A stretch of 64,000 bases of DNA from Opisthorchis felineus (lineage: Eukaryota > Platyhelminthes > Trematoda > Opisthorchiida > Opisthorchiidae). Shown here one piece after another: positions 1 through 13,458 of the stretch. The stretch lies in assembly GCA_004794785.1 (NCBI GenBank), contig SJOL01007233.1, forward strand, positions 67,142 through 131,141. Reading direction: 5' to 3'. The notes beneath the pieces are model-generated. The model did no database searches. It worked only from the letters and a program-made list of their open reading frames with translations, and was not told the origin of the DNA. The translations under genes were made by a program, and so were the position numbers. Numbering within the stretch: position 1 is the stretch's first letter; each line of letters begins with the position of its first letter.

Positions 1-1584
1 TATATATATATAAGCCAAAGTGTGCCACAGCAAATTTATTATTTCAAATATGACGCTTGAGTGGTTCTCAGCCGCAGGTTCACTGATGTGATTATCCAGC
101 CATGTCTTGGTTCTGTTCCCGAATTCTAAATATTTTCTGCTCGGGAAGAAGATATTTGAACTATATAACAGCTGTTTGTTTTATATGATAGGAACCAAGC
201 GGCGAACAATGCATGATACCGGACCAAGTGACCATGCTGATCTTGAAATTATTGTTTCTGCTCCTGAGGTTATTACTCGAGCTCTTGAAGCTATATTTCG
301 CGCAAATGTACCTCAATTGAGATAAAAGATTCGATGATAATTATATTACTTCCTGACCTTGGGAAGAGCTAAATGACGGGAGTTAAACAGGGTGTAAAAA
401 TTTAATTTCCTTGGACTGATTTCAATAATACTCTCTGTGAGTTTGCGTATGAACACAAATTGTTTTGGCAAACGCCTAATCTCACGACATTTATGACTAA
501 AGAGTTCCTTCAAGATGTTATAATTTGCAGCTCACTGTTGCCTTTTCTTCATATTATTTGGCAGTAGATAGTCTCTGGTTTCGGGATTGTCGAACTCTTC
601 TCCGAGGAGGAAACCTAACATTGACCAGATGTCTGGGCACATAAGTCCACTGTCACGTGAACGCGGCCTGTCTCTAACACTGATTACATAACTCGATGTT
701 TAGGGATTAGACCAGATTCAATTCATCGATTATTTAGATAAAACAGTTATGTGACAAGTTTGCTCCTGTAGCTTTAGTAAGGATAGCTAGGCAAGTGAGT
801 GAAGGACCACACGATAACTTAGTAGTATTTCATTTCCCAGGAATTTGCCTTTTCGTTATAATGATGGTGTATATCTCAATCAGTTTTCCTTTCTGCTCTG
901 AATACAGCTTGCTAACAAGTAGGAAGATTACCCATTTTACCAGATCACAGGTTTCGTCCAGACTACGCGGAGCACATCATACCAAGGTACCAACACTTTT
1001 ATTCAGAACGCCGTCCTTCGCATACCACTTCACATCCAAGTCAAATTACCTCACCAAGTATGTTTACATTGACGATAGGACAGATCCAGCAGGATGCAGT
1101 TGGCGCCTCCTAACCCTGAGCCTTATCAGCTATCGTTAATTAAGCGTCCTTTGAATCCATTCTTTTGCGAAGTATATCACAGCCTCGGCTAAGTTTCAAT
1201 CAAATAAACTTTACATTTTCATAATTCTCACAGATTTTTCTCACAGTCGTGATGGTGTTCTGCAAAACATGTAAAGCCAGATAAAACCACCCGCAATTAC
1301 TTTCCAAGCACTAGTTTGTTTTATAAACTTGCACTCACAATCATACTACTAATAAGGAATTAAATTCGCCCAATGCACCCACTTGCACACCTATTTGGTT
1401 ATAATGGAATACTCAACCGAATCCTGGCTGAATTCCCGTTTATGACGTCCTTCAACTGAGTGTCTTGTATCTAATTTATCAGTTGGTACGCTAATCAGGA
1501 TATTGTTGCATATTTTCTTGAAGGAATTAATCATAAGATTCCTGAAAACTCTTCGGCAGTTCAGGTAAAATATAACGTTGAAAG
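1..1584. other. no gene recognised
   Basis: Begins with a (TA)6 run. The longest frame (795-1139 +) lacks an ATG at its start, contains a hydrophobic stretch near 860-920 and matches nothing I know. Confidence 0.5.
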
Positions 1585-1975
1585 AAACTCACCCACCTGG
1601 TGAGCTCCAAGAAGGGCAAAACATATTTTGAACTTTCGAACAGTTTTCAGCAAACTTATGGATAGCTTCCTTCAAGAAAATGCTCCTCGATATCTAGAAC
1701 ACCGTACCAGCTGTAACATCAATTTGCCTTTGTGCAGCACATTCATTTGAGGAAATAACATAGGGGAGAGGTTCAGATGGGATTCAGTTGAGTCTCCCGT
1801 GAAAGCCAAATTAGTGTGCAAATGAGTGTGTTTCGCGGATTTCCTACAATCTGAGTTCAAGCAGAACATAAAGTTGACGGAATCAAAACTCGGGGACTGT
1901 ATCTACCTGATGACTCCTAGAAGGGGGAACTGGTGGTCGGCTTTTGGACAGCTCTCAGCAACTTTGTGATTGTTC
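1585..1975 (-). repeat. dispersed repeat R1, copy a (with a second 3' fragment)
   Basis: Closely related to the copy at 30715-31005: both contain TCAGTTGAGTCTCCCGTG, GCAAATGAGTGT, GTTCAAG.AGAACATAA, CTCGGGGACTG and CAGCAAC.TTGTGA in the same order. A separate piece of the repeat end (GGTGAGCTCCAAGAAGGGC, TTTTCAGCAAAC) lies at 1596-1650, so two fragments abut. Orientation is given by the minus-strand frame carrying FTGDSTES. Confidence 0.6.
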
Positions 1976-4900
1976 CCAAGGCGCTAATTAGTTTCGCCTA
2001 ACAACACAGAATTTAGCACATCCAGATATTCAACAAATTATTGTTTTTATGCGGGTGCTAAATGACAGACCGACGGGCATGATTTTCTTTGGAAAAGAAC
2101 TAAAAAGCATCACCAAGGCCGAATTCACTCGAATCCGACAAACAAATTCTCCGAAGTCGATTCACTTGTCCTGTGACACCAGAATGATGGAAAAGATACA
2201 ACCTAGTTGGTTACCTCGGTGGTATTTTCCTTCTTCACTCTCACTGCCCTCATCAGTTGTAGTATCTTAAGCAGATTTCACCCAACAGCCACACATTCGA
2301 CTAGGGTGAACTTGATGAAAAAAGGAGAAATTAAGGTCATTGTCCGAAGTTTCCTATGGTGGTCCCTTGTATTCAGCTTCTGCCAGATGTATGCACAAAT
2401 GCCATACAAAAGAAATAAAGGCAATCGGTCGGTTCATATCCGCGAGTCCAAATTTCCTTTAAGGAGAGCCATTGACTTCCGAAAGGATGAACCAAAATAA
2501 CTGAGAACTTCAGAGAAATTAAATTTGGTTGCCTTTCCAAAGTCCTATAAAATTTGTTATACGAATACGCAGCACAGCGTTTAGAGGACGATCCCCAACG
2601 AATTCGCCAGATGTATGTAAATGCTCATTCAAGTCTTTTAAAGATAACGAATTTTGCGAAATACATTCCACTGTCGGTTGCGATTTTTTTGTAGTATCAA
2701 AATTACGCAGCATCCAGTACGAAATTCCAGTTATATGTGGGGATTTGTTCTATCAAGGACCTAGGCATTATATCCAGTCCTTATATTCAAATGTACCTGT
2801 ACGTATCTCACAATATTGTAAGTATAATTATGGAAAGAAGCCTCATCAATTAAACAATAGGATATATTTCACGGGAAGTCAACATTTTCTATGATTTTAG
2901 GAGTCGCCGACACAGAACACGAAGCGCTCATAATACGGATGTGTTAAGAGGTGAAAAGTTTTATGAACCATATCCTCATTACGAAAGGTTACCGTGAAAT
3001 GTGCATTTCCAGGCTCAATAATGGTAGATCACCAACCGATCTGATTTACGATCTGGGTTACAGAAATCCTATATTCGTGTGTTTACATTGCAAAAGTTGC
3101 CGTACAGGAAAAATGTTGTAATTTCAAGTCGGCTTTGAATGAAATCTAACCAGCGACACAGTTGAAACTGGTTTAACCTACTAGGAGGATGGCACTGTTG
3201 GTTGTTTGTCCGCGTTCATCCAGCCTATCTGAAACAGGTTATATACAGTTCACTCGTAGTTATGCTGACACCTCCGTTGGCCGAACGGACCGCTGTCTTT
3301 CACAAAGAGTAGAAAACATCTTCCAAAAAGTATATTACGGACCATTCAACCATAAGCACATACCGTACGATCAACGACCCGGACTCTCCGTTCAGTCAGC
3401 GCTCGACCTGTAGCTTAAGCAAGGCATCTGTATGACTCTCACTGTTGATTTTCAACCTTGTTTAGCGATTAGAACTGTAGATTGCCCTCATCCTCGCCAA
3501 AGACAAAACTATTCTAGTGGTGGAGAGTAGTGTTTAACTGCCGGTGAGTAGGAAGATCCTAAAACAAAAGTTGAAAGGAAGTGGACTGGTGGTGATCTAA
3601 TGTAAAAGCCTTGTCTCCAGAGACATTGCCCATGGTCAAAGTGCCTACCTCTTGCGAAAACTTTAAAATAGGCATATTTATGTATCGTGTTGGAGCATGA
3701 CTCTATCAGTTGGATTGTCCCAAAGCCTTTTGTGGACATCGACCAACACCGGGTCTCCAAATGTGGTTTCGACACTCAGATTCGCTGTCCCTTGTAGGGT
3801 ACATTCTGTGATGCTGTCGATGCTGAAAATTAACAAAATGGGGCAAAAGGACATCCCTAGTGGTCTGTTAGAGTTTTGGAAAAACTTTTGGGTAGCTTAT
3901 TTTAATCCCAGATGCTCTGAGAAACAGAGGAGTAAATTGCAATAATAATATTCTAGTATACTACGAGGGTCGTTGACCGAGTATTTGTCACTTAGTCGAA
4001 GGCTCCTTTGAAGTCAAGGATAACCGTCTCATTGTTGATTGGGGACTAGTGTGAAGTTGCCAAAACACTTCGCGGAGTGCAAACTTGTAATCACTCTAAC
4101 CTAGACTATCAGCATTCATTGAAGCTAGGCTGATCAAAACCAGACGTCCGTACCTCAGAAAGTACTGCTCAGAGTCTCGCACGTACTCCAAAATTGGTCA
4201 TACAGCATCCCTCTTGTAGAATGGTGTTTCTCCTTGTTGTTGACTGGTATAAACCCACTGTGTTTTGCACCTACAACTGATGGAATCGAATGTACTGTCG
4301 ACATCTCGAGACTTGTGCCTTCTTGCTGTACTAACGACATGTATGAAGGTGTATCAATAAAAGACTAAATCGCTTCCAATCCATATGTTTTCAGTGAGCA
4401 AAAGCCACAAAATAACATAATTCTGGCACTGATGTCCTGGAGTGCGCTAAAAAGTCACCTTTTGGATTGCAAAAGACTATCCCTGATTTGAGTCGTCCAT
4501 TAGTATATACTAGATCCTTGTCCCAAAATGAGCAAAGTGAACTGACCCCTCTATTATCTTTTGGCATTAAACACGTAAAAATGTGCATTTTGGTGGATCT
4601 TGTAGCTCCCAAAAGAAGTGACAACATGGAACTTCTGCTTTGTTTGTTTTTCTTTCTCGCCGTTATGGTGTGGGTACTACGAAAGCACATATATTTATCA
4701 TCAGTCAAAGACCCTGAAGTCAATCCCCACAGCGCGTATCTACAATTTTCAATGAAGATTTACCTTCCACTTCTTAAATCCGATGTTACACAAGGAGTTA
4801 TATTTCGTTTGAAAACGAACAAAATCGTTAAACAAGAAGTCTAGGCATATGTGGCAATAAGAGAAACAAATGACTGGTATACTGTCGATTAGAACCTTCA

Positions 4901-7900
4901 CCCTCTGACACACTTATGTACCCAAATTTAACAAAAAGGAGCGGTTGCTATTGTTTAGATGTTAATGGTTTAGGCGCAGAAGCAATCTTCCTTGGTAGCA
5001 AAGAGCTGATGAAGTTTATTCCTGCTTCAGCATATGAAGGTGGGACCTCGTTGCCCATTGCCTCTTCCCAATTACGCTGCCGTTTATTTATGTATCGATT
5101 TCTCTTTACGCATTACACTAAAAATCTACCGACCATTCAGTTAAACTTCTGATGCTGATGACGTTGTTTTTCGTGCCCCTACTTCCCTCTCATTAAAAAG
5201 CGATAATTTTGAGACATTTATCTGATTTGCTTCCTTTCTGTCCCTGTCCACAATATTACTGCTCCCACTGCATACAAATACAGTTTTCATATCTATTTGT
5301 TGTCACTCCAGAGATTCCCTCCAACTCTGTTTATGTTCACTGTCTACAGCTATTTCATACATCTTGCAGTGAGTTACCCGTTGGTTAAATTTGCATAGAG
5401 TGGAGAAGATTTATGACGAAACTCACTAATTTTCAGGCCACTTTGCTATTATTGAGACAAACCTGAACCTCTGGTTTATGACATTCTAACCTGAACGTGC
5501 CACACAAATAACGTCTCTTGTTTCATTTGGCGTGATTTTCTGGATATCGATGTTTATTTCTTGATAAAATACTAGCCACATGGTCACTGAAAACTGTTCG
5601 ACAGGGCTGTGTTGATTTTGCCCTTGGAACTATCATAAATGAGCGATGTAGAACTCGAAGATTACGCCTATTGAATGCGCACCATTATGGACACTGCCGA
5701 AAGTGGGCTGTCGAACAGTGTTTGGTAGCCTGAAGAGTAGTCTGCAGAGAAAACGTATTTTGTTAGAAAGATTAGTCAACTTGGTTGTTCTCGCAATTTC
5801 ACGTGTACTTATTTTTTTATAACTCATTTTTATTGTTCTTCTGCTGTTTTCTCCGGTCTGCATAAGACAGACGTCTGTCTACTCAAATGTGACGTGTACG
5901 TAAATTCCCGAGTGCGCTGTAGCTGTTTTACCAAGCATGTGTATTTTATCATAAATCTGCTCGGATCTTCCTGTTTACAAATTTGATCAAGTGTACTCAA
6001 TGATGCATCTCATATTTTCATCAAGATCTCTCATTCTCAAGGTCTTGTGGCAGCGCTAGAATGGCCTGTAATACATTGTGAATTTATTCCGCCTATAGCG
6101 TGATGACTTGGAAGTCCAACTGCAGGCTGCATTTTCAAATTAATTGCAGGTATTCGACAAATTCTTCGCTTTCGAGTTTTTGAAACGTCAACCACATTTG
6201 CAATGACAGTACGCTGGTGAGCTGAAAAAGGGAGGAATAAATGAAGTCGATTAACTGATAGAACAAAAAAACGGGAAGCAACAGCAAAAACAAAATACTA
6301 CAAGAAAAACCACGGTCACGACACCAACATTATCAACAAAAATGAACATAAAAACAAACACAGAAAGCCGTCAATTGAACGACCAATGGAATTGCAAAAT
6401 CAGCAAAGTGTAAGCTGCACGGAAACATCTGGGATGAGATATAGTCATAATCCTCCGGAGGTAACTGAACTCTGGGTTGGAAGTTTGTTGATCGGTTGGT
6501 ACTATTCACTCAGACAACGCCCAGAAGAACCAAGGAATAAGCTCAAAAATATTAAGTGGGTGAATCCATAATTGAACGAGCTTCTGGCTTTCTGTTTCGT
6601 TTCGATTTCATTTCTTACCAAAATATGTATGATCACATTTTCAGCTGACCTCGTTTGTACGCCTTCTTCAGGGTTCTTCCCGGGCGCGTCTAGGGTCAAC
6701 TTCACCTGGCTCTTACCGAGGACCTTCAAGACTATCAACTTGCACTTGTCGGTTCTCATCTGAATGACTTCTGCTATATCTATATGATTCTCTTCAATTG
6801 CTAAAACGCTTGCGGCTGTGGGATATTTTTCTTACCCTGGCACCACACGTAGAGGAGAATCTGGCTGAGGACAGAGCCGTATATTCGGAACGTGAAGGAA
6901 ATTGGTGCACAACACAGATACAAAGGCGAAAAATTAGTTTTCTCGGGATGTTAGATATTCTCAATGTTTTTGAGAGTATTTCTGGACTTTCTGGACGTTA
7001 TCTGAATATTTGACAGTAGCACCATAATATAATCGGAAAGAAAAGTTATTTCTATCTCAGTCGGTGGTTATCTGTGGGCGTGATATTTTGAACTGCTATC
7101 CATTTTTACTCAGGTAACATTCATCACGGTTGCAACAGAACTAGCAGGTGGCACACTGTGAACGGTTCGGTCCGCAATTATTCAGGCCCGAAATCTGGAC
7201 CCGGATTACTGAACCGCCATTAATTGCTGGACATCAAATCATTTGTGTGCCAGTGTGTGGACAGCACTACTCGGCCTCTCTTCCAGAAAATGTTCTTGCA
7301 AAAGCTGAACTGCTTGGGAGCTGGGTTGACCAAGCACGTGACCAGTGCGATTGCTGTTCACCTGATGGAGACCAGCGGGCAGATAAACCGAACAGAATCG
7401 TTCAGAGCAATTTATCAGTTGGCACCGTAAATGTTCGAAGGCAGTGGGCCAAGGTGCACTGGATCCAGCCGAGGCGATTTCTATTCTTCCTATTGGCCCC
7501 TCCCATTGTTACGCTAACGCGTTTCGAACAAAAACGATTGGATGGTGCCACTGGTTTGGATTAATTGTAAGGTTTCTGAACCTTTGCGAAATTATTCTGT
7601 ACTTTACGGGTGTATGTGCCATAAGACGGACTGTCGAAATCACATGTTGCAATTTCTTGTGTTCTGATTGATACTGGAGATATTTGCATAATTTCACCTG
7701 TGTAAGGTACAATTTTCTTCTTGACAGTTGGAGAACTGTTTAGATTGAATGCACAAAATGAATGCGACCGTAGTCTAAAATAAAATTTGGCCAATTCAGT
7801 AACCCAAGTGTCTTATTGTGAACCGGCTGTTGAACCGTGTGGTGAAAGATTTAGATGCTCTTTGAAGGAAATAACACGGTTCTATGCTTTGACTCGAGTG

Positions 7901-8384
7901 ACGGACGAACTAGCGCTCAATGAAACACGGGAATATGTACGGTAAACATGTGAGTGAATCTCGAAAATCTCAGTCATGCAGGCACTCCATCTGTCTCTTC
8001 GCTGGGAGTCACCAGGTGGGAGTAGATTAGTCAGTTTCATGTATTTTTGGTTGGTCTTGTCCATCATAGCAAAACTAAAGTACACATTCTCTTTGAATTG
8101 CACCGTACTAATGCGCTAGCCCAACTATTGCTGAAACGCAGCTCCTTGTACAGAGTATCGTCCTACTCATAATTTTGTTTTACCCCACAAGTAAGAATGG
8201 CAGTGCAAGTGCGAGTGTAAAACAGATGGACATTTCCAACTCGATTACGGTTATAAAACTTTGTACCTCTGGATGTAATAATTTAGTTTCGAGGGTAGTC
8301 CAACGAAGATTAATGCGATGCTCTGTTCGGAACGCTGTAGCTCAGAGAAATTAAGAAATTTCACATGAATATACGATAGGGATG
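1976..8384. other. no gene recognised
   Basis: Only short frames. 2315-2500 (+) could encode 61 residues with a signal-like start (SFLWWSLVFSFC) and a basic tail; 4626-4844 (+) starts MELLLCLFFFLAVMVW. Neither has splice context, promoter or homology that I can support. The 138-codon frame at 7148-7564 overlaps another open frame and shows no domain. Confidence 0.45.
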
Positions 8385-8716
8385 TGTGGGAGTAGTCCGG
8401 CTAGCCACAGACTCTATTTTTATTCTTATTGTGGGGAACAAAATGCCTTGGTGCGGAATATATGATTCAACAATGAACCAGGTTGACAGGAACTCCAGAA
8501 GACGCTTTGCGAAGATTGAAGACCGTCGGAGTAGAACGCAGGGCAGTGGAAACTCGTGGTCAACGGTTAAATACTGAATAACAAAACTGCAAATGTGTAT
8601 TTGGGCTGTCAAACGGATTTCAACATTCTTAGAAACAGTTTTGGGCCCACAAAATCCTTCTTGTTCAGAATACTGAATAAGCAAGCTCTCAAACTGAAGC
8701 GCATTAAATTTCACTC
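8385..8716. repeat. repeat R2, copy 1
   Basis: Shares with 12311-12640 the blocks TGATTCAACAAT/GAAG, GAAGATT.AAGACCGTC, GTGGAAA.T.GTGG and TTCTTGTTCAGAATACTGAA followed by AGC..GCTCTCA.ACTGAA, in the same order and spacing. On the minus strand both copies encode a stretch ending LIQYSEQE. Confidence 0.5.
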
Positions 8717-10059
8717 GAGTTTTTATCCTGTAAGTGGGGTCAATCTGTGCAATGTGCTCAGAGGTACCGGGAATAGAAATTTAGTATTTGTTGGATATCA
8801 TGATCAATGCGCATGACCCGAATCTTCAGGGAGAGCTGAATTCCATTTCCAGGCTTGTAATTTTAGGCTAAGCCTTAGGGTCGCGAACAAATGATCAGCG
8901 GTATGATTACCTAGCATGCAGACAAGATTTTGCACGAACAACTCTTCATTCACGGGGTTCTTATCATATGTTATCCGAAACTTATTTTGTCAAAACACAC
9001 TGAGGTCTCTTGAAAATACCTTTATAATATAGATTGTAGAGGAAACGTTGTCCAAAATTTTGTTGGCCGACAGGATTCTAGTTCATATCTCGGTAGAAGG
9101 CTGAAATTTGTGTCCGATTTGGCGTCAGGTTGTTCAATGAAAATAACTCGAACATGCATGTTGGTATTCTAATGATCAAATAGGTTTGTTCGGAGTTCCA
9201 GTTAGATTTAGTTTGGACCGCAGAGATTTGGTTTACACGATGGTCTCATTGGTAAGCTTAAAGCCGAGTTGCGTGTTTAGTGTGCGTGTGTTGGCTGGTG
9301 GTTCAGTTTAACCCTGGGGTCTTATTTAAGATTTCCACAAGAGATTTTCTGCCAGGCTTTCGGGGGGGTGCATCAACTTGGTGGGGAACCACGAACTTGA
9401 ACCTATCTAACTCATTGGACAGAATGCAGCCTGGACATTTAGTACGACCACAGTTGAGTAATAAATGACATGTTTCTTAGCGAAATAAACTCAATTGCAA
9501 ACAAATTTGGTTTTTGCGAGAGACTCACCTGGAACCCAGCTGTTTCTTAATCTGGCATCATCCAGCATTTTCGCAGCACCAAATGACAAAATAAGAAAGT
9601 AAAATTGGTTGAAGGATCGGCTCTGGACCACATACAAGTGAATATGTGGAGTACTGAAATGCAGGCGTACGGTACAAGACTTGAAGGTTCACATTTCTTA
9701 TCCGTTGCAATAAAGTTGACTTGCCGTGCACCTGACAGGCCCAATCTTTGTTTACTCTGTGAATCTGAGATGTACTCGGCGTAGAAGCTACACTGAGATT
9801 TAGAACCATCTACAGGATTAGAGTACGCATATCTGTTGATTGGAGAGTGTAACGGATCTCACCAAAGTGTACTGCCTACAAGTTAAGTGAGACGGCAGTT
9901 AGGCACATTTTAATTTGCTGGTAGCGTGAGGAGATTTGGTGAATCTCAGTTGCGATTTTTTCCTGATAATGAAGCCAAAATGTGTTGAAAGGCCTTATTG
10001 GGAATCATCAGCAGGGCATATCTTGTGAAATTCAAAGGAGTTTTGAACCCCTGAACTCT
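8717..10059. other. no gene recognised
   Basis: Unique-looking sequence with scattered stops in all frames; no splice-bounded exon, repeat or RNA gene seen. Confidence 0.5.
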
Positions 10060-10172
10060 CGGCTAGCAATTTGACCATTTAGCCGTTTGGACACGAGACG
10101 CTGATCAACAATGTGATTGGCCTGCATCTAGACAAGAAATGACCCCAACCGTCCTTTAGTCACGTATTGGCC
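10060..10172. repeat. repeat R3, copy 1
   Basis: About 113 nt nearly identical to 11754-11866, including GGACACGAGACGCTGATCA, ATGTGATTGGCCTGCATCTA and TTAGTCACGTATTGGC. The two copies bracket the Mutator-like relic at 10371-11240 in direct orientation. Confidence 0.7.
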
Positions 10173-10370
10173 GCGCCTTGGACGGACAATGCTTTTTCCT
10201 GCAAAACCTTTGCGGATGGAATAAAACTTTTTAAGCCAAAGTGTTGCATTTTCATGCATAAGTGCTCAGACCAAAAATCACACTAATCTGCCCTCATTCT
10301 TACGCAATTTGTTTTACTTGATCTCTGTTCGAAATTTTTGGCGCACATTCGACTTTGAACTTGCTGTGCT

Positions 10371-11240
10371 ATGGCTTCAGAAGCGGCTTCACACGCGTTT
10401 GTTGAGAAATTTGGGGCTGTATCCTTTTCATCCTTCACGGCATTTGAGAAGGCCTTAAATCAATGCATGAAGGATAATTATGTGGTATTTGTGCGTTCCT
10501 CCAGTACTCGAAGCACCAGCGCTGTTCTGCTTTACGAATGGACTTACTACAAATGCAGCAGGCGACCTCCAAGACCGACGGAAAGTCGGGGAACCCGAAG
10601 AAGCTAGTAAGCTGAGCCTGTTTTGTAATAAAAAAACAGTACATGAAGCACCACTGTCCAGTGCGGTTTTGTCTACGGAGGCAAAGAAACCACCTGGCAG
10701 TCACGTCTTATTTTCTTGAACGCAACCATAAGTTTTCAAAGTTTTTGTACGATCGGCTTCCGATTAATCGACTGCTAACCGAAGACGAGTTGGGCACCTG
10801 CCGGGCCCTTCTGAAATATGGAACGCCGTCGTGTGAGGTGCGGCAGTTTGTGGCTGATGAATTCGGCAAGATCCTTACTACTCAGGATATATACAATTAC
10901 TGCCAGAAGTGTTGACCAGAAGTGTTGAGTAGGTGCATAGTTGTGTTTTATTCTGGCAGATGATATGCCTTCGGTCCTGGCAAAACCGGACGCTTGCTGG
11001 TGTGGCAGTCAGAGGAGGGTCATTATAGCCACATATGCTTCTCCCGATGGCAGCAGATAGCGTTGTTCCGACGCTTTCCATTTGTAGTTAATTTAGACGG
11101 AACACACGCAACAAACCGTTTTGGGTATGTTTTTTAAAGCACCTAATATTTGGCCTGTAGATACAAGCTGATACAAGCTAGCCGCATGTTAGTCGTGTGC
11201 ATCAGCTACGTTCGTTCAGCTGTCCACTATGATTGACGTA
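10371..11240 (+). pseudogene. decayed Mutator-like (FAR1/SWIM-type) transposase
   Basis: Broken pieces of a MULE-family transposase in order. 10371-10607: FAR1-like start (EKFGAVSFSSFTAFEKALNQ, then YYKCSRRP), ending in a stop. About 10625-10914, in another frame: CPVRFCLRRQRNHLAVTSYF followed by the HNH-type ERNHKFSKF, RLPINRLLTEDE and the ...TTQDIYN block that closes the N-terminal region. 11031-11128: FSRWQQIALFRRFPFVVNLD, then GTHATNRFGY, which holds the first catalytic Asp of the DDE fold. About 11190-11235: LVVCISYVRSAVHY. Frame changes and stops separate the pieces, so it is dead. No C-terminal SWIM finger or terminal inverted repeats were identified. Confidence 0.65.
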
Positions 11241-11753
11241 GGTTCCATGTGGCTAATTGATCAAGGTCATGGTCGTCCTGGCATAATACGCAAGCTAAAA
11301 TGGAACACTCTGCTGTTTAGGATCAAACTCGAGCGATTTCTCGCCAATAATGATCGCGGCTTACGCAGGTTACACTGGTTACAGTAATTATCGAGCAAAA
11401 ATTGTTTACAGGAATGGCACCTCCGCATATTTTGCGTCCACAAGGGCCATTTAGATTCTAGAATGTTCAACGAATCATTTCAGCTGTAAAACTATCATAA
11501 AAAGCTGTCCACTGTAAGTGAATCATCTTTTTACCAATTAGCGATTTCCTATCACATTAGGTAACATATTCACAGTCAGTGGTGTTTATTGACCTTGAAG
11601 ATTCGCACACTTAAACAAATCACCAATGTAGGTAATCCGCATAATGCATGTAAATTTACGTTATACATAGACATTCTACACTATGAAGTGGCAACCCTGA
11701 AAATGTCGTAGCTTTCGAGAAATCGATTCCATTGTGCGAATACTGAGCGGCTT

Positions 11754-11866
11754 CGGCTAGCAGTTTGACCATTTAACCGGTTGGACACGAGACGCTGATC
11801 AGCAATGTGATTGGCCTGCATCTAGTCAAGGAATGACGCCAATCGTCCCTTAGTCACGTATTGGCT
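11754..11866. repeat. repeat R3, copy 2
   Basis: Direct-orientation partner of 10060-10172. It is followed by a further 190 nt of tRNA-like, SINE-style sequence (ACGGCTAAGTGTCCCAACA, GGTCACGGATTCAAAACTAT) that the first copy lacks. Confidence 0.7.
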
Positions 11867-12310
11867 GACTCATCTAGTGACGACACCTCAGTGCGAGCTA
11901 ATCACGCGGCTGATCGGACACTCGCAGTGAGACGGCTAAGTGTCCCAACAACTGGCCTGGAGGTCACGGATTCAAAACTATCTTGGGTTTTGCACTAGCG
12001 ATGGGTCCCAATAAGAATGCAACAGCAACAGCTGTGGAGTGCTTCTCGGCTTTTCACTGTAGATTGGCGTCTATTACAGAATGTGATCTGAATTTAAAAA
12101 AAACCGAAATCCCCTGCTGATCTTTCTAACTGTGAAAATAAATGTACAGATAAAAGCGAACATCTCTAGCACATAATGGAAATCCTTAGATCGTAGCGCG
12201 CTTGTGCGACTCCTGATAATCCGCAGACTACGTGACTGCTGCCTACTCACCGTCAGTCTGCATCCTGGTAACCAAGAGAATCTCATGCACGAAAATAGAA
12301 AAGTCTGGAG

Positions 12311-12640
12311 AATCATAAACATCGGTGAGGCAACTCGGTTACCCAGGAGCAGACACGCTGTCGGTCGGGATGTTTGATTCAACGAAGATCCCGGTAAACG
12401 AGAACTGGAATACGGTTTCCGAAGATTTAAGACCGTCCGATTATATAATGAGGCCGTGGAAATTTGTGGACACTGCTTACCTAGTGATCTACAAGAACTG
12501 TAAAAATTCTTGTGAGCTGTGGAAACTTTTTAGGCAACCTCATGAGTAGTTTTGTGTCACCAAATTTCTTCTTGTTCAGAATACTGAATGAGCGTGCTCT
12601 CACACTGAAAAGCGGATCGAACTTCACTCACACTACAATC
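12311..12640. repeat. repeat R2, copy 2
   Basis: Partner of 8385-8716, about 3.9 kb away in the same orientation. A 137-codon minus-strand open frame (12557-12970) overlaps it, but that frame is not preserved in the other copy apart from the shared LIQYSEQE region. Confidence 0.5.
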
Positions 12641-13458
12641 CCACTTCTCAGAGCAAACGGGGGGTGATTCAGAAAGTGCGATAAAGTAAACGACATCCCG
12701 GTTTGCCTGAATGCACCCGGTTAATATCTCAACATGGTCATTTGATGGAATTTTGACGCTTAATTTCAATTGATCGTGAACATTCCAACAAACGTTTTGA
12801 GCATAATCCCCACAAAGAAATGCTGAAGAGGTCGGCAAACTATAGAGCGCATTTTGATGTGAAATACCACCGAATACCACCCAAAAAACGAGTTTTACGA
12901 TGTCTGTATTAGGTACACTTGTATATGAAAATTCTTGCGTGTGAAAATGAGCCACTGGGTGCTGCTGCATCCCAGAATGTTCCTATGAAAATAGGTAAAC
13001 CGGTTGCACGTAGTTGCTTTAATACTGTCACCGAAAATTTCTCCCTGATAATGTCATTCCCAAAATCTTCAAAGCTGCCAATTCCGGATGGTCGATGAGG
13101 AAAATTTCGCGTTTCTCCACAAAAACTACAATTCCTTTGTGTTTACCCCATAAAAGACCGACGGTTTGCCTTTGTTTACATTCGGCTTATGGATGGCAGC
13201 TGTACTTCGTAGTTCGGAACAAACGATCTGTATCACCTAGTTGCAGACGAGAATCCCCTCACTTTAGTAAGCTCTGCTAACTTACACGTCGAGAATATTT
13301 TGAGTCCCATTTCGCACACCATATTGAGTTCAGAGATCCGTTTACCGAGCAATGCGTGTTCTTTCCTTTTTGTCTTTTGTAATAGTCTGGTCGTACACAC
13401 GATGCATTCTGCACTGTAACGGCAGTTGAATAAATATTGCCATAATTAGTCAACTTAC
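12641..13458. other. no firm gene
   Basis: Contains the remainder of a 137-codon minus-strand frame overlapping repeat R2 and a possible continuation of the Ig-like candidate (minus strand near 13310). Nothing supported. Confidence 0.4.

Noticed and set aside
4391..4844. Overlapping 110- and 125-codon frames on opposite strands
   Set aside because: Mutual shadows without domain, splice or promoter support; only a hydrophobic stretch at 4626 stands out.
7148..7564. 138-codon plus-strand open frame with a CDCC motif
   Set aside because: Three overlapping frames are open here, no domain or splice context is visible, and the cysteines do not follow a knottin spacing.
12557..12970. 137-codon minus-strand frame
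   Set aside because: It overlaps repeat R2, has no recognised domain, and most of the frame is not kept in the other copy.
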